Assembly: GCF_023091155.1 (NCBI RefSeq)
Contig: NZ_JAHWXK010000001.1
Span: 1,984,001 to 2,048,000 of the forward strand
Source of the DNA: Microbacterium sufflavum
Lineage (GTDB): Bacteria > Actinomycetota > Actinomycetes > Actinomycetales > Microbacteriaceae
Length of the DNA: 64,000 bases
Direction of reading: 5' to 3'
Position 1 is the first letter of the stretch. The number at the start of each line of letters is the position of its first letter. Both the position numbers and the translations under genes were made by a program. Below the pieces are notes generated by a model. It worked only from the letters and a program-made list of their open reading frames with translations. It did no database searches and was not told the origin of the DNA. Positions 34,729-45,494 of the stretch are shown in pieces.

Positions 34729-35895
34729 GTGGATCTGTACGAGTACCAGGCACGAGACGTTTTCGAGAAGTACGGAGTGCCGGTCCTCGCCGGCATCGTC
34801 GCCGACACCCCCGAGGAGGTGAAGGCGGCCGCCGAGAAGATCGGCGGTGTGGTGGTCGTCAAGGCCCAGGTCAAGACCGGTGGCCGCGGCAAGGCCGGCG
34901 GTGTCAAGGTCGCCAAGACCCCCGATGAGGCGTACGAGGCCGCGAAGGCGATCCTCGGCCTCGACATCAAGGGCCACGTCGTCAAGCGCGTCATGGTCGC
35001 GCAGGGCGCTCGCATCGCCGAGGAGTTCTACTTCTCCGTGCTGCTGGACCGCGCGAACCGCTCGTACCTGAGCCTCTGCTCGGTCGAGGGCGGCATGGAG
35101 ATCGAGGAGCTCGCGGTCGAGCGCCCCGAGGCCCTCGCCCGCGTCGAGGTCAACCCGCTCACGGGCATCGACAAGGACAAGGCGGTCGAGATCGCCCGCG
35201 CCGCGAACTTCCCGGAGGACCTCGTCGAGAAGGTCGCCGACGTGTTCGTGAAGCTCTACGACGTCTACAAGGGCGAGGACGCGACGCTGGTCGAGGTCAA
35301 CCCGCTCGTCCGCACCGAGGAGGGCGACATCATCGCCCTCGACGGCAAGGTCACGCTCGACGACAACGCGTCGGAGATCCGCCACCCCGAGCACGAGGCG
35401 CTCGAGGACAAGGACGCCGCCGACCCGCTCGAGGCCAAGGCCAAGCAGAGCGGCCTGAACTACGTCAAGCTCGACGGCGAGGTCGGCATCATCGGCAACG
35501 GCGCGGGTCTGGTCATGTCCACGCTCGACGTGGTGGCCTACGCGGGTGAGAACCACAACGGCGTCAAGCCGGCCAACTTCCTCGACATCGGCGGCGGCGC
35601 CTCGGCCGAGGTCATGGCGGCGGGCCTCGACGTCATCCTCGGCGACCCGCAGGTCAAGAGCGTGTTCGTCAACGTGTTCGGTGGCATCACGGCGTGCGAC
35701 GCCGTGGCCAACGGCATCAAGGGGGCACTGGAGACCCTCGGCGACACGGCCTCGAAGCCGCTCGTCGTCCGTCTCGACGGCAACCGCGTCGAGGAGGGCC
35801 GCGCGATCCTCGCGGAGTACGCGCACCCGCTCGTGACCCTGGCCGCAACCATGGACGAGGGCGCCGACAAGGCCGCCGAGCTCGCCAACGCCTGA
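34729..35895 (+). CDS. sucC: Succinyl-CoA synthetase beta subunit
   Basis: The 388-residue protein is the ATP-grasp (beta) subunit of succinyl-CoA synthetase. [19 protein letters not shown] is the normal N-terminus (19 residues), [18 protein letters not shown] is the nucleotide-binding loop, LVEVNPLV carries a metal ligand, and [16 protein letters not shown] is the conserved C-terminal turn that faces the alpha-subunit histidine. With SucD it interconverts succinyl-CoA and succinate with nucleotide phosphorylation in the TCA cycle. Start GTG 34729 follows GAAGGA. SucD begins 19 bases after the stop. The palindrome in the leader suggests transcriptional control. Confidence 0.97.
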   Translation: MDLYEYQARDVFEKYGVPVLAGIVADTPEEVKAAAEKIGGVVVVKAQVKTGGRGKAGGVKVAKTPDEAYEAAKAILGLDIKGHVVKRVMVAQGARIAEEFYFSVLLDRANRSYLSLCSVEGGMEIEELAVERPEALARVEVNPLTGIDKDKAVEIARAANFPEDLVEKVADVFVKLYDVYKGEDATLVEVNPLVRTEEGDIIALDGKVTLDDNASEIRHPEHEALEDKDAADPLEAKAKQSGLNYVKLDGEVGIIGNGAGLVMSTLDVVAYAGENHNGVKPANFLDIGGGASAEVMAAGLDVILGDPQVKSVFVNVFGGITACDAVANGIKGALETLGDTASKPLVVRLDGNRVEEGRAILAEYAHPLVTLAATMDEGADKAAELANA

Positions 35896-35901
35896 GACTG
35901 A

Positions 35902-36816
<915 letters not shown>

Positions 36817-36831
36817 GGCGTACACTGGTAG

Positions 36832-36863
36832 CGAAGGCCCCGGGCTCCACCCCGGGGCCTTCG
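36832..36863 (+). terminator. sucCD terminator
   Basis: CGAAGGCCCCGGG (36832-36844) pairs perfectly over 13 bases with CCCGGGGCCTTCG (36851-36863) around a 6-base loop. It runs directly into the 17-base tandem repeats. Confidence 0.85.
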
Positions 36864-36911
36864 TCGTGTCCGGGGCATCGTCGTGTCCGGGGCATCGTCG
36901 TGTCCGGGGCA
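36861..36911. repeat. Three perfect 17-base tandem repeats
   Basis: The unit TCGTCGTGTCCGGGGCA occurs at 36861-36877, 36878-36894 and 36895-36911 without change, then decays into a partial fourth copy to about 36928. The first copy starts inside the sucCD terminator stem and the array ends near the stop of the TetR gene at 36944. No function is evident; slippage is the likely origin. Confidence 0.9.
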
Positions 36912-36943
36912 TCGTCGTGCCCAGGTCCTCGTCGCGTCCGGTC

Positions 36944-37522
36944 TCAGTGCGCCGACGTCACGGCGTCGAGCAGGCGGTCGAGTGCGCGGTGTGCCTGCCG
37001 TCGCGCCGCGGTGTCGTCGGGGCGGGCGGCCAGCCACAGGGCGAGCTCGTTCATGGCGCCGGACAGCGCGGCGGTGAGGGCGTCGACCTGTGCGGACGGG
37101 ACCCCGGCCTCGCGCAGTCCCGCACGCAGCTCCTGCTCCGGCCCCTCGGCGTCGAGGCGACGCCACTGCTCCCAGCCGAGCACGGCGGGGCCGTCGACGA
37201 GGAGCACGCGCGCGGCGGTTCCCGCGGTGATGGCGTCGAGGAAGGCGTGGCTGCCGTCGCGGAGCGCGGCGGGGCCGGGGGTGTCGCGCGTGGCGGTCGC
37301 GATGGCGGCGGCGACCCGCTCCTGCGCGGCGGCGGCGACGGCCGCGAACAGTCCGGGCTTCGAGTCGTAGTGGTGGTACACGGCGCCGCGCGTCACGCCC
37401 GCGGCCCGGGCGATGTCGTCGACCGAGGCCGCCGCGTATCCTCGTGCGGCGAAGTGCGCGGTGGCGGTGTCGAGGATGCGGCGGGCCGTGGCGGCGGCGT
37501 CGGCGGCGGAGGCGCGGGGCAT
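36944..37522 (-). CDS. TetR-family regulator divergent from a VOC protein
   Basis: The 192-residue protein has a classic TetR N-terminus: RRILDTATAHFAARGYAAAS and VDDIARAAGVTRGAVYHHYD (about 14-54) form the three-helix DNA-binding domain, ending in the family's G-A-[V/L]-Y-x-H-[F/Y] motif. The ligand domain is Ala-rich and unassigned. Start ATG 37522 has AAAGGA ahead and a -10-like TAGAAT at 37552-37557 on the minus strand. It probably represses itself and the divergent VOC gene through the inverted repeats between them. Confidence 0.9.
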   Translation of the reverse strand: MPRASAADAAATARRILDTATAHFAARGYAAASVDDIARAAGVTRGAVYHHYDSKPGLFAAVAAAAQERVAAAIATATRDTPGPAALRDGSHAFLDAITAGTAARVLLVDGPAVLGWEQWRRLDAEGPEQELRAGLREAGVPSAQVDALTAALSGAMNELALWLAARPDDTAARRQAHRALDRLLDAVTSAH

Positions 37523-37529
37523 GCGGGTT

Positions 37530-37590
37530 CCTTTACGTACGTGTTGTATGTATTCTAGCCGGACGAATACAAACACGCAGTATGTAAAGG
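37530..37590. promoter_or_regulatory. Paired inverted TetR operators in the divergent region
   Basis: The 26-base segments 37530-37555 and 37565-37590 are imperfect inverted copies: both read CCTTTAC(A/G)TAC ... GTATTC outward-in. They fill most of the gap between the TetR and VOC starts and overlap the -10 box on the minus side and the ribosome site on the plus side. Confidence 0.6.
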
Positions 37591-37597
37591 AGTGACG

Positions 37598-37999
37598 ATG
37601 GAGATCACCAGCTTCTACCCGGTGCTGATGGTGGACGACGTGTCCGCGGCAGCGCGGTTCTATCGCGAGGAGCTCGGATTCGACACGACGTTCGAGTCCG
37701 ACTGGTACGTGAGCCTGCGCTTCGACGGGGGAGAGCTCGCGATCCTCGACCGTACGCACGAGACCATCCCGGAGGGCTTCCGCGCACCGGTCACCGGACT
37801 GCTGCTGAACGTCGAGGTGCCAGACGCCGCCGCCGAGCACGCCCGGCTGGTGGGGGAGCGCGGACTGACCGAACGGCTGGCCCTGCGCGATGAGGACTTC
37901 GGTCAGCGGCACTTCATCGTCGAGGCTCCCGGCGGGGTGCTGATCGACGTGATCGAGCCGATCGAGCCGTCCGCCGAGTTCGCCGCCGCCTACGCCTGA
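37598..37999 (+). CDS. VOC (glyoxalase/bleomycin-resistance) superfamily protein
   Basis: The 133-residue protein is a vicinal-oxygen-chelate domain: [20 protein letters not shown] and FVIVEAPGG-like [20 protein letters not shown] are the two beta-alpha-beta-beta-beta modules. The first metal-ligand position is not the usual His or Gln, so metal binding is doubtful. Members detoxify methylglyoxal, cleave aromatics or bind drugs. The divergent TetR gene suggests an inducible resistance or detoxification role. Start ATG 37598 is chosen because AAGGAG ends 5 bases before it; the GTG at 37592 overlaps that ribosome site. Confidence 0.88.
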   Translation: MEITSFYPVLMVDDVSAAARFYREELGFDTTFESDWYVSLRFDGGELAILDRTHETIPEGFRAPVTGLLLNVEVPDAAAEHARLVGERGLTERLALRDEDFGQRHFIVEAPGGVLIDVIEPIEPSAEFAAAYA

Positions 38000-38011
38000 G
38001 GCCCAGGGAAA

Positions 38012-38051
38012 CCACGGAGGGGCGGGTGCCGCAGCACCCGCCCCTCCGTGG
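38012..38051. terminator. Bidirectional terminator between VOC and permease genes
   Basis: An 18-base perfect stem (38012-38029 with 38034-38051) closes on CGCA. It sits between two convergent genes, 12 bases after one stop and 9 bases before the other. Confidence 0.9.
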
Positions 38052-38060
38052 ATCCGCTCG

Positions 38061-39536
38061 TCAGATCCCGACGCCGAACAGCGCCTCGATGGGTCCGCGT
38101 GCGAAGAAGATCAGGAAGCCGGCACCGACCACCCACAGCAGCGGGCTGATGGTCTTCGCTCGGCCGGAGAACGCGTGGATGAGCACCCAGCTCACGAAGC
38201 CCGCGCCGATGCCGTTCGCGATCGAGTACGTCAGCGGCATCACGGAGACCGTGAGGAACACCGGCAGCAGCACGCGGAAGTCGCCGAAGTCGATGTGCCG
38301 GATCTGCGCCATCATCATGGCACCGACGATGATCAGGGCCGCCGCGGCGATCTCGGTCGGGACGATCGAGGTGAGCGGGGTCAGGAACATCGCGATCAGG
38401 AACACCACGCCGGTCACGACGTTGGCCAGGCCCGTGCGGGCACCCTCGCCGATCCCCGCGCCCGACTCGATGAACACCGTGCTCGACGACGACGAGGTCG
38501 CGCCACCCGCGATCGCACCGACGCCCTCGACCACCAGCGCCGACTTGATGCGCGGGAAGTCGCCGTTGTCGTCGGCCAGGTTCGCCTCCTTCGCGAGACC
38601 CGTCATGGTGCCCATCGCGTCGAAGAAGTTCGTGAAGAGCAGGGTGAAGACGATCATCACGAGCGCGACGAGGCTGACCTTGCCGAGGTCGAACGAGAAG
38701 TCCACCGCGCCGATCAGGCTCAGGTCGGGCACGCCCACGGGGGAGCCGTTCAGCGCGGGAACCGTCAGACCCCAGCCGCCCGGGTTGATCACGTTGCCCT
38801 CGTCGTCGAAGCCGCGGGCGCCGATGTGCCAGACGGCCTCGACGATCACGGCGAGCACGGTGCCGCCGATCAGGCCGATCAGCATGCCGCCCTTGATGCG
38901 CAGCGCGACGAGGATGCCCGTCAGCAGCAGCGTGATCACGAACAGCAGGCTCGGCACGGTCGCGACGGAGCCGTTGACCCCGAGCCCGACGGGCGGCGAG
39001 GAGGCACCGGTCGCGGTGACGAAGCCGGAGTTGACGAAGCCGATGAACGCGATGAACAGGCCGATGCCGACCGTGATCGCGATCTTGAGCTGGAACGGCA
39101 CCGCGTCGAAGATCGCCTTGCGCAGTCCGGTGGCGGCGAGCAGCACGATCACGACGCCGTTGATCATCACCAGCGCCATGGCCTCGGGCCAGGTCACCTG
39201 GCCGACCACGGAGAACGCGACGAACGCGTTGATGCCGAGTCCGGCGGCGAAGCCGAACGGCAGACGCGTGACGAGCCCGAACAGGATCGTCATGACGCCG
39301 GCGGTCAGGGCGGTCGCGGCACCGACCGCGTTGAAGTCCAGCATGTTCCCGGCGACGTCGGGTTTGCCGGACAGGATGATCGGGTTGAGGATCACGATGT
39401 AGGCCATCGTGACGAACGTCACCAGGCCCCCTCGGATCTCGGTGCCGATCGTCGATCCGCGCTTGCTGATCTCGAAGAAGCGGTCCAGGGCGCCGGTGGG
39501 CTCGGCGGTCGCCGGGGCGGGCGGGGCAGTTGTCAT
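38061..39536 (-). CDS. NCS2-family (AzgA-like) purine permease
   Basis: The 491-residue protein has 12-14 hydrophobic segments and the AzgA-type NCS2 motifs. GGLVTFVTMAYIVILNPIIL is in the first helix, LPFGFAAGLGINAFVAF carries the conserved NA(F/Y) turn, NFFDAMGTMTGLAKEA is the family signature in the TM8 region, and SSSSSTVFIESGAGIGEGARTG, split here by description, begins the next substrate-binding segment. It probably imports hypoxanthine, guanine or adenine with protons. Its neighbourhood of purN, purH and, further upstream, guaA fits purine salvage. GGAGG precedes the ATG. Confidence 0.92.
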   Translation of the reverse strand: MTTAPPAPATAEPTGALDRFFEISKRGSTIGTEIRGGLVTFVTMAYIVILNPIILSGKPDVAGNMLDFNAVGAATALTAGVMTILFGLVTRLPFGFAAGLGINAFVAFSVVGQVTWPEAMALVMINGVVIVLLAATGLRKAIFDAVPFQLKIAITVGIGLFIAFIGFVNSGFVTATGASSPPVGLGVNGSVATVPSLLFVITLLLTGILVALRIKGGMLIGLIGGTVLAVIVEAVWHIGARGFDDEGNVINPGGWGLTVPALNGSPVGVPDLSLIGAVDFSFDLGKVSLVALVMIVFTLLFTNFFDAMGTMTGLAKEANLADDNGDFPRIKSALVVEGVGAIAGGATSSSSSTVFIESGAGIGEGARTGLANVVTGVVFLIAMFLTPLTSIVPTEIAAAALIIVGAMMMAQIRHIDFGDFRVLLPVFLTVSVMPLTYSIANGIGAGFVSWVLIHAFSGRAKTISPLLWVVGAGFLIFFARGPIEALFGVGI

Positions 39537-39611
39537 CGGGTAACCTCCGGAGAAACGCTACCGTGTCGCCCGCCCCGCGCGCGCCCCGAGGAGCCGCACG
39601 GCAACTCGTCG

Positions 39612-39617
39612 TAGTCT
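39612..39617 (+). promoter_or_regulatory. -10 box TAGTCT of the PerM-like gene
   Basis: TAGTCT ends 9 bases before ATG 39627. No Shine-Dalgarno sequence is present in between. Confidence 0.45.
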
Positions 39618-39626
39618 CGAATCGCT

Positions 39627-41006
39627 ATGCAACGCCTCCTCGTCGCGCTCCTTGCCGCCTTCGACGCCGCCATCGCGGCCGCGGTCGGACTGGCCGTGCT
39701 CCTGGCGCCGCTGACGCTGCTGTGGACGGTCGCGTTCGGCGTCACGGCCGACTGGGGCGCGCTCTGGCCCCTCACGGGCACGCTCTGGGAGTTCGGGCAC
39801 GGCGTCCCGCTCGAGGTCACGATCCCCGACGAGCTCCTCGTCACGCTGGGCATCCCCGCGCAGGCCGCATCGTTCGCGGTCTCGATCACGCCCCTGCTGC
39901 TGCTGTTCTTCACGCTCCTGTTCGCCGCGCGCTCCGGAGCGCGCGCCGCCCACGCGGGGGCGTGGCTGCTGGGTGCCCTGTCCGGCTCCGCCGTGTTCGC
40001 CGCGATCTCCACACTGGTCGCGCTGACGGCACGGCTCGATGCGGTGCGCACGCCGCTGCCGCTCGCGATCCTGCTGCCCGCCGCCGTCTATCTGGTGGGC
40101 GCCGTCTGCGGCGCCGTCCGGGTGGCCTGGGACGACGGCGACGGCGGCCTCCTCGACCGCCTGCACGACCGCCTCGACGCGCGGGAGGACTGGGCTCCCG
40201 TGCCCGCGGCGATCGTCCGGGGTGCGGCCTTCGTCCTGGTCGGCGTGACCGGAGCGGCGGCGCTCGCCGTGGCCCTGTCGGTGCTGACCCGCGGCGGTGA
40301 CGTGGTCGCGCTGTTCCAGGGTGCGCGCGTCGACGCGCTCGGCGCCACCGTGCTCACGCTCGCGCAGCTGGCGTATCTGCCCACCCTGATCGTGTGGGCG
40401 GCGGCGTGGCTCGCCGGTCCCGGCTTCGCGGTCGGCGCCGGCACCGCGGTGTCGCCCGCCGGCACCCAGCTCGGCGTGGTCCCCGGCATCCCCGTGTTCG
40501 GGCTGCTGCCGGAGAACACCTCCATGTGGATGCTGATCGTGGTGCTCGTCCCCGTCGCGGCCGGCGCGTTCGCGGGCTGGGCCGTGCGCTCCCGGCTCGT
40601 CTGGGAGGGCACACCGCTCGGGCTGCTGCAGCGCGCCGTCATCGCGGTGGGCATCGCCGCGGTGACGGCGGGAGTCGCGGGGCTCGCGGCCGAGCTCGCG
40701 AACGGGTCGATGGGACCGGGGCGCCTGGGCGTCGTCGGTCCCGCCGTGCTTCCCTTCGCCCTCGCGCTCGGCGCCGAGGTGCTCGTGGGCGCGGCGATCC
40801 TGCTGCTCGCGCCGCGCAACCGGGAAGAACTCGCCGAGGAGCGCACCGACCGCTGGCTCGCCGAGATGACCGAGGCCGAGCGCGACCGCGGGCCGCTTCC
40901 CGCCGAGCCGACCGCATGGCCGTCCCTCACCGACGACACCGCTCCGCTCGGCGACCTGCGCGTCCCGCCGCTGCCCGACGGCGACGACCGCGACCGTCGC
41001 GGCTGA
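39627..41006 (+). CDS. DUF6350 / PerM-like multi-pass membrane protein
   Basis: The 459-residue protein has about nine or ten membrane segments (for example AAFDAAIAAAVGLAVLLAPL, LLLLFFTLLFAARSG, AAGAFAGWAVRS near the middle) and a cytoplasmic acidic C-terminus. It is the counterpart of the mycobacterial membrane protein PerM, which in that genus also stands just before purN and purH and is involved in cell division and persistence. Residues about 180-200 form a cytoplasmic loop rich in Asp. A functional transfer to this organism is inference from family and synteny. It precedes purN by 61 bases. Confidence 0.82.
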   Translation: MQRLLVALLAAFDAAIAAAVGLAVLLAPLTLLWTVAFGVTADWGALWPLTGTLWEFGHGVPLEVTIPDELLVTLGIPAQAASFAVSITPLLLLFFTLLFAARSGARAAHAGAWLLGALSGSAVFAAISTLVALTARLDAVRTPLPLAILLPAAVYLVGAVCGAVRVAWDDGDGGLLDRLHDRLDAREDWAPVPAAIVRGAAFVLVGVTGAAALAVALSVLTRGGDVVALFQGARVDALGATVLTLAQLAYLPTLIVWAAAWLAGPGFAVGAGTAVSPAGTQLGVVPGIPVFGLLPENTSMWMLIVVLVPVAAGAFAGWAVRSRLVWEGTPLGLLQRAVIAVGIAAVTAGVAGLAAELANGSMGPGRLGVVGPAVLPFALALGAEVLVGAAILLLAPRNREELAEERTDRWLAEMTEAERDRGPLPAEPTAWPSLTDDTAPLGDLRVPPLPDGDDRDRRG

Positions 41007-41055
41007 TCCTCGCCGCCCGCGCAGCCGCCCGCGCAGGGCGGTCCGCATGCGCCGG

Positions 41056-41061
41056 TAGACT
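41056..41061 (+). promoter_or_regulatory. -10 box TAGACT of purN, leaderless spacing
   Basis: TAGACT ends 6 bases before GTG 41068, the same box and spacing as at 9516-9528. Confidence 0.55.
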
Positions 41062-41067
41062 GGGCGC

Positions 41068-41646
41068 GTGCTCACGGTCGCCGTTCTCATCTCGGGCGCC
41101 GGCTCGAACCTTCGCGCCCTCCTCGAGGCCGCTCGTCACCCCGATTTCCCGGCCAGAGTGGTCGTCGTCGGCGCGGATCGCGAAGCAGAGGGGCTGGCGC
41201 ACGCCGAGGAGTTCGGCATCCCCAGCTTCACCGTCCCGTGGCACGAGCACGAGAGCCGCGAGGCCTGGGGCGAGGAGCTCGGCAGGCAGCTGGCGGTGTG
41301 GAGTCCCGACCTGGTGGTCCTCAGCGGGCTCATGCGTCTGCTGCCGGCGTCGCTGGTCGCCGCGTACGCCCCGCGGATCATCAACACGCACCCGGCGTAC
41401 CTCCCGGAGTTCCCCGGGGCCCACGGCGTGCGCGACGCCCTCGCGGCCGGAGTGCGCGAGACCGGGGCGAGCGTGATCGTGGTCGACGACGGCGTGGACA
41501 CCGGCCCGATCCTGGCGCAGGAGCGCGTCCCGATCCGCGCCGACGACACCGAGCACACCCTGCACGAGCGCATCAAGCCCGTCGAGCGCCGCCTGCTCAT
41601 CGACGTCGTCCGTCGCATCGCGACCGGCGATCTCGTCCTGACCTGA
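41068..41646 (+). CDS. purN: Phosphoribosylglycinamide formyltransferase
   Basis: The 192-residue enzyme transfers a formyl group from 10-formyltetrahydrofolate to GAR in purine synthesis. [16 protein letters not shown] (about 5-20) binds the substrate phosphate. [20 protein letters not shown] holds the catalytic Asn-His pair, and [14 protein letters not shown] contains the catalytic aspartate. Length and order are normal for PurN. The start is a GTG with a leaderless promoter. PurH starts 42 bases downstream with its own ribosome site, so both are likely read together. Confidence 0.96.
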   Translation: MLTVAVLISGAGSNLRALLEAARHPDFPARVVVVGADREAEGLAHAEEFGIPSFTVPWHEHESREAWGEELGRQLAVWSPDLVVLSGLMRLLPASLVAAYAPRIINTHPAYLPEFPGAHGVRDALAAGVRETGASVIVVDDGVDTGPILAQERVPIRADDTEHTLHERIKPVERRLLIDVVRRIATGDLVLT

Positions 41647-41688
41647 ACCCCCCGAACCCCCGCACGCCCCCGCACGAAGGAGCCCATC

Positions 41689-43296
41689 ATGGCCGGCCCC
41701 CGCCACGACCCCACGCTCTACCGCGATCGCGACACCGTGCCGATCCGGCGCGCCCTCGTCTCGGTCAGCGACAAGACCGATCTGCTCGTGCTCGCCGCGG
41801 CCCTCGCCGACGCCGGGGTCGAGATCGTGTCGACCGGCTCGACCGCCTCGACCATCCGCGACGCCGGCTTCGAGGTCACCGACGTGGCCGCGGTCACGGG
41901 CGTGGCCGAGATGCTCGACGGCCGCGTGAAGACGCTGCACCCCAAGGTGCACGGCGGCCTGCTCGCCGATCTGCGCCTCGAGGACCACGAGCGCCAGCTC
42001 GAGGAGCTCGACATCGCCCCGTTCGAGCTGGTGGTGGTGAACCTGTACCCGTTCGTGGAGACCGTGGCCTCCGGCGCCGTGGGCGACGACGTGGTGGAGC
42101 AGATCGACATCGGCGGGCCCGCCATGGTCCGCGCTGCGGCGAAGAACCACGCGAACGTCGCGATCGTGGTCTCGCCCGAGTCCTACCCGGCGATCGTGTC
42201 GGCCGTCGCCGACGGCGGCACCACGCTCGGCCAGCGCCGTGAGCTCGCCGCGCGCGCCTTCGCCCACACCGCCGCCTACGACACGGCCGTGGCGCAGTGG
42301 TTCGCCGAGGGCACGCTCACCGAGCCCGGCGATCTCCCCGCACACCTCACGATCCAGGCCGAGCGCCTCGCGACCCTCCGCTACGGCGAGAACTCGCACC
42401 AGCGCGGGGCCATCTACACCCGCGCCGGCGGCCACGGCATCGCCCAGGCCACGCAGCTGCAGGGCAAGGAGATGTCGTACAACAACTACGTCGACGCGGA
42501 TGCCGCGCTGCGCGCCGCGTACGACATGATCAAGCCCGCCGTCGCGATCATCAAGCACGCGAACCCGTGCGGGATCGCCACGACCGCGCCGAACGCGCTC
42601 GACCCGATCGCCAGCGCACACCTGCGCGCACACGAGTGCGACCCGGTCTCGGCGTACGGCGGGGTCATCGCCGCGAACGGCACCGTCACGCTGAAGATGG
42701 CCGAGAACCTGAAGGACATCTTCACCGAGGTCATCGTCGCGCCGTCGTTCGAGCCCGCCGCGCTCGAGGTGTTCAAGGCCAAGAAGAACCTGCGTCTGCT
42801 GCAGCTGCCCGAAGACTGGCAGCAGGAGCGCATGGACGTGCGGCTGGTGTCGGGCGGGCTGCTGCTGCAGGACGCCGACCGCTTCCCCGACGACATCGTG
42901 TCGGTCGCGAAGGACTGGGAGCTGGTGTCGGGTGAGCGTCCGAGCGACGAGGAGATGGAGAACCTGATCTTCGCGTGGAAGGCCTGCCGCGCGGTGAAGT
43001 CGAACGCGATCGTGCTGGCGAAGGACAACGCCACGGTCGGCGTCGGCATGGGTCAGGTCAACCGCGTCGACTCGTGCCGCCTCGCGGTCGAGCGAGCGGG
43101 CGACAGGGCGGCCGGATCGGTCGCCGCCTCCGATGCCTTCTTCCCGTTCGCCGACGGTGCGCAGGTGCTCATCGACGCGGGTGTCACCGCGATCGTGCAG
43201 CCGGGTGGGTCGGTGCGCGACGAGGAGGTCGTCGACGCCGCGCGCAAGGCGGGCGTGACGATGTTCTTCACCGGGGAGCGTCACTTCTTCCACTGA
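41689..43296 (+). CDS. purH: Bifunctional AICAR transformylase / IMP cyclohydrolase
   Basis: The 535-residue enzyme makes the last two steps to IMP. The N-terminal cyclohydrolase (MGS-like) domain reads [38 protein letters not shown] and [18 protein letters not shown], where the KTLHPK motif is catalytic. The transformylase domain includes [25 protein letters not shown] with the catalytic Lys-His, and [10 protein letters not shown] and [20 protein letters not shown] [16 protein letters not shown] near the end. GAAGGAG precedes the ATG. A terminator follows. Confidence 0.97.
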   Translation: MAGPRHDPTLYRDRDTVPIRRALVSVSDKTDLLVLAAALADAGVEIVSTGSTASTIRDAGFEVTDVAAVTGVAEMLDGRVKTLHPKVHGGLLADLRLEDHERQLEELDIAPFELVVVNLYPFVETVASGAVGDDVVEQIDIGGPAMVRAAAKNHANVAIVVSPESYPAIVSAVADGGTTLGQRRELAARAFAHTAAYDTAVAQWFAEGTLTEPGDLPAHLTIQAERLATLRYGENSHQRGAIYTRAGGHGIAQATQLQGKEMSYNNYVDADAALRAAYDMIKPAVAIIKHANPCGIATTAPNALDPIASAHLRAHECDPVSAYGGVIAANGTVTLKMAENLKDIFTEVIVAPSFEPAALEVFKAKKNLRLLQLPEDWQQERMDVRLVSGGLLLQDADRFPDDIVSVAKDWELVSGERPSDEEMENLIFAWKACRAVKSNAIVLAKDNATVGVGMGQVNRVDSCRLAVERAGDRAAGSVAASDAFFPFADGAQVLIDAGVTAIVQPGGSVRDEEVVDAARKAGVTMFFTGERHFFH

Positions 43297-43314
43297 CCTC
43301 CGCGCATCCGCGTC

Positions 43315-43347
43315 CGGGACCCGCTCTCCTCGGGAGGGCGGGTTCCG
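43315..43347 (+). terminator. purH terminator
   Basis: A 15-pair stem with two G-T wobbles joins 43315-43329 to 43333-43347 across a 3-base loop, 18 bases after the stop. Confidence 0.75.
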
Positions 43348-43421
43348 TCGTCTCCGGGGCCTTCACTGTCGTGTCCGATTTCCGCCAGCCGGGGTCGGTG
43401 GTCGGTGGCAGAGTGGAGGAC

Positions 43422-44936
43422 ATGAGCCTCCCCGTGATCGACTTCGACGAGCGGTACCGCGCCATCAGTGCGCGCGACACCCGCTTCGACGGGCAGTTCG
43501 TGACCGCGGTCCGCTCGACCGGGATCTACTGCCGGCCGAGCTGCCCTGCCCGCACCCCGAAGCCGCAGAACGTCACGTTCTATCCCACGAGTGCGGCCGC
43601 GCACGAGGCCGGCTACCGCGCCTGCAAGCGCTGCCTGCCCGAGGCCGCACCGGGGTCGCCCGCGTGGGACGTGCGCGGAGACACGGCGGCGCGCGCCATG
43701 CGGCTGATCGCGACCGGGGTCGTGGAGCGCGAAGGCGTGCCGGGCCTCGCCGCCCGCCTGGGTTACTCCAGCCGGCACCTCACGCGGCTGCTGACCACCG
43801 AGCTCGGCGCCGGCCCGCTCGCGCTCGCCAGGGCGCACCGCGCGCACACGGCCCGCATGCTGCTCGTGGGCACGGACATGCCGGTGGCGGATGTGGCGTT
43901 CGCCGCGGGGTTCCAGAGCATCCGCCAGTGCAACGACACGATCCGCGAGGTGTTCGGCCTCACGCCGGGCGAGCTGCGGGCGCGGCGACGCACTCCGGCG
44001 TCCGACGTGCCGGGGGCGATCGACCTGGCCCTGCCGTACCGCGGCCCGTTCGACGCGGCCGGGGTGTTCGCGTGGATGGCGGCCAGGGCGGTCGCGGGGG
44101 TCGAGGAGGCGCGGTCCGACGCGTTCGCGCGCCACCTGCGCATGCCGGGCGGCCCCGCGTGGTTCGAGGTGCGGCAGGACGGCGAGCGGCTGCGGCTGCG
44201 GGCTCGCGTCGCACGCCTGAGCGACCTGGCGCCGCTGGTGTCGACCGCGCGGCGCCTGTTCGACCTCGACGCCGACCCCCTCGCGATCGACGAGGCCCTG
44301 GCCGCGCATCCGTCGCTGGCGACGCTGGTCGCACGCACGCCGGGGATCCGGGTGCCCGGTGCCGCGGATCCGCACGAGATGCTGATCCGGGCGATGATCG
44401 GGCAGCAGATCACCGTCGTCGCCGCCCGCACCGCGCTCACCGCACTCACCGAGGCGCTGGGGGAGAAGACACCCGAGGGGCTGCTGTTCCCCACCATGAC
44501 CGCGATCGCGGAGCACGGGGCCGAGGTGCTGCGGGGCCCCGCGGCCCGGATCCGCGCGGTCACGGGGGCCGCCGCGGCCCTCGCCGACGGCAGCCTCACG
44601 CTGACCGTGGGCGATGACGGCGCGGAGCAGCGCGCGGCCCTGCTGGCCATGCCGGGGATCGGACCGTGGACGGCGGACTACGTGCGGATGCGTGTGCTCG
44701 GCGACCCCGACATCCTGCTCCCCGGCGATGTCGCGCTGCGCGCGGGCGCGGCGGCGGTGGGACTCCCCGGCGAGCCGAAGCCCCTGGTCGCCTGGGCCGA
44801 GCGCACGGCCCCCTGGCGGAGCTACCTCAGCGCGCACCTGTGGCGTGCGGCACCCCAGCGCCCCGCGGGGCCGCGGTCGCCTGCCGCCCGCGCGGCCGCG
44901 ACCGACGACGAGACCCAGACGAAGGAGACGCCATGA
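43422..44936 (+). CDS. Ada-type sensor fused to AlkA DNA glycosylase
   Basis: The 504-residue protein joins four parts. The N-terminal Ada methyl-phosphotriester domain has zinc cysteines 37, 41, 68 and 71 (YCRPSCPA ... ACKRCLPE), with Cys37 as the methyl acceptor. An AraC-type helix-turn-helix follows (about 85-180). An AlkA N-terminal domain comes next, and then the HhH glycosylase domain, with [18 protein letters not shown] and the catalytic aspartate in LLPGDVALR. It would sense methylated DNA, activate repair genes and excise alkylated bases. GTGGAGGAC precedes the ATG. It overlaps the Ogt gene by ATGA, so both act against alkylation damage. Confidence 0.94.
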   Translation: MSLPVIDFDERYRAISARDTRFDGQFVTAVRSTGIYCRPSCPARTPKPQNVTFYPTSAAAHEAGYRACKRCLPEAAPGSPAWDVRGDTAARAMRLIATGVVEREGVPGLAARLGYSSRHLTRLLTTELGAGPLALARAHRAHTARMLLVGTDMPVADVAFAAGFQSIRQCNDTIREVFGLTPGELRARRRTPASDVPGAIDLALPYRGPFDAAGVFAWMAARAVAGVEEARSDAFARHLRMPGGPAWFEVRQDGERLRLRARVARLSDLAPLVSTARRLFDLDADPLAIDEALAAHPSLATLVARTPGIRVPGAADPHEMLIRAMIGQQITVVAARTALTALTEALGEKTPEGLLFPTMTAIAEHGAEVLRGPAARIRAVTGAAAALADGSLTLTVGDDGAEQRAALLAMPGIGPWTADYVRMRVLGDPDILLPGDVALRAGAAAVGLPGEPKPLVAWAERTAPWRSYLSAHLWRAAPQRPAGPRSPAARAAATDDETQTKETP

Positions 44937-45430
44937 CCGCCCTGATCCAGACCATCGACACCCCGGACGGCCCGTTCACGATCCTGGCCGACGCCGAGCA
45001 GCGCGTCCTCGCCTCCGGGTGGACCGACGACGTGGAGGCGATCCTCGGTCGCCTCTCCGCCGCCGCCCGTCCGGAGGAGCTGCGCGACGCCGAGACCGAC
45101 GCGGCGGCTGCCGCCCTGGCCTATTACGCCGGTGACGTGTCGGCGATCGACGCCGTCGCGGTGAAGCAGACCGGAACCGCCCTCCAGCGCGCGGGGTGGG
45201 ATGCGCTGCGCGGCATCGAGCCGGGTCGGCCGCTCACCTACACGGGCTTCGCCGCGCGCCTCGGCAATCCGAACGCGGTGCGCGCGGCGGCGTCGATCTG
45301 CGCCCGCAACGCCCCGGCCCTGTTCGTCCCGTGCCATCGGGTGCTGCGCACCGACGGCTCGCTGGGCGGCTTCGCGTGGGGTCTCGCCGTGAAGCAGAGC
45401 CTCCTGGCCCGTGAGAGCGCCGCGCGCTGA
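44933..45430 (+). CDS. ogt: Methylated-DNA-protein-cysteine methyltransferase
   Basis: The 165-residue protein repairs O6-methylguanine by transferring the methyl group to its own cysteine. The active-site motif is [20 protein letters not shown], in which PCHR holds the acceptor Cys. [21 protein letters not shown] is the helix-turn-helix with the arginine finger, and the N-terminal ribonuclease-like domain ([15 protein letters not shown]) is present. The gene is read with the Ada-AlkA gene through a 4-base overlap, giving a complete small alkylation-response operon, and is followed by a terminator. Confidence 0.95.
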   Translation: MTALIQTIDTPDGPFTILADAEQRVLASGWTDDVEAILGRLSAAARPEELRDAETDAAAAALAYYAGDVSAIDAVAVKQTGTALQRAGWDALRGIEPGRPLTYTGFAARLGNPNAVRAAASICARNAPALFVPCHRVLRTDGSLGGFAWGLAVKQSLLARESAAR

Positions 45431-45438
45431 GCCGTCCG

Positions 45439-45472
45439 AAGCCCCGCCCCGTCTCCACGCGGGACGGGGCTT
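45439..45472 (+). terminator. Terminator of the ada-alkA/ogt operon
   Basis: AAGCCCCG (45439-45446) pairs with CGGGGCTT (45465-45472). After a mismatch CCC/GGG extends the stem around a 10-base loop. TT follows. Confidence 0.7.
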
Positions 45473-45494
45473 TCGGCTGCCGCGGGAATTCCTC

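Noticed and set aside
36861..36928. CRISPR-like repeat array
   Set aside because: The units are 17 bases, directly adjacent with no spacers, and there are no cas genes.
41647..41688. Purine riboswitch before purH, and likewise before guaA
   Set aside because: The gaps are too short (42 bases, and a 4-base overlap) and show no aptamer-like stem arrangement.
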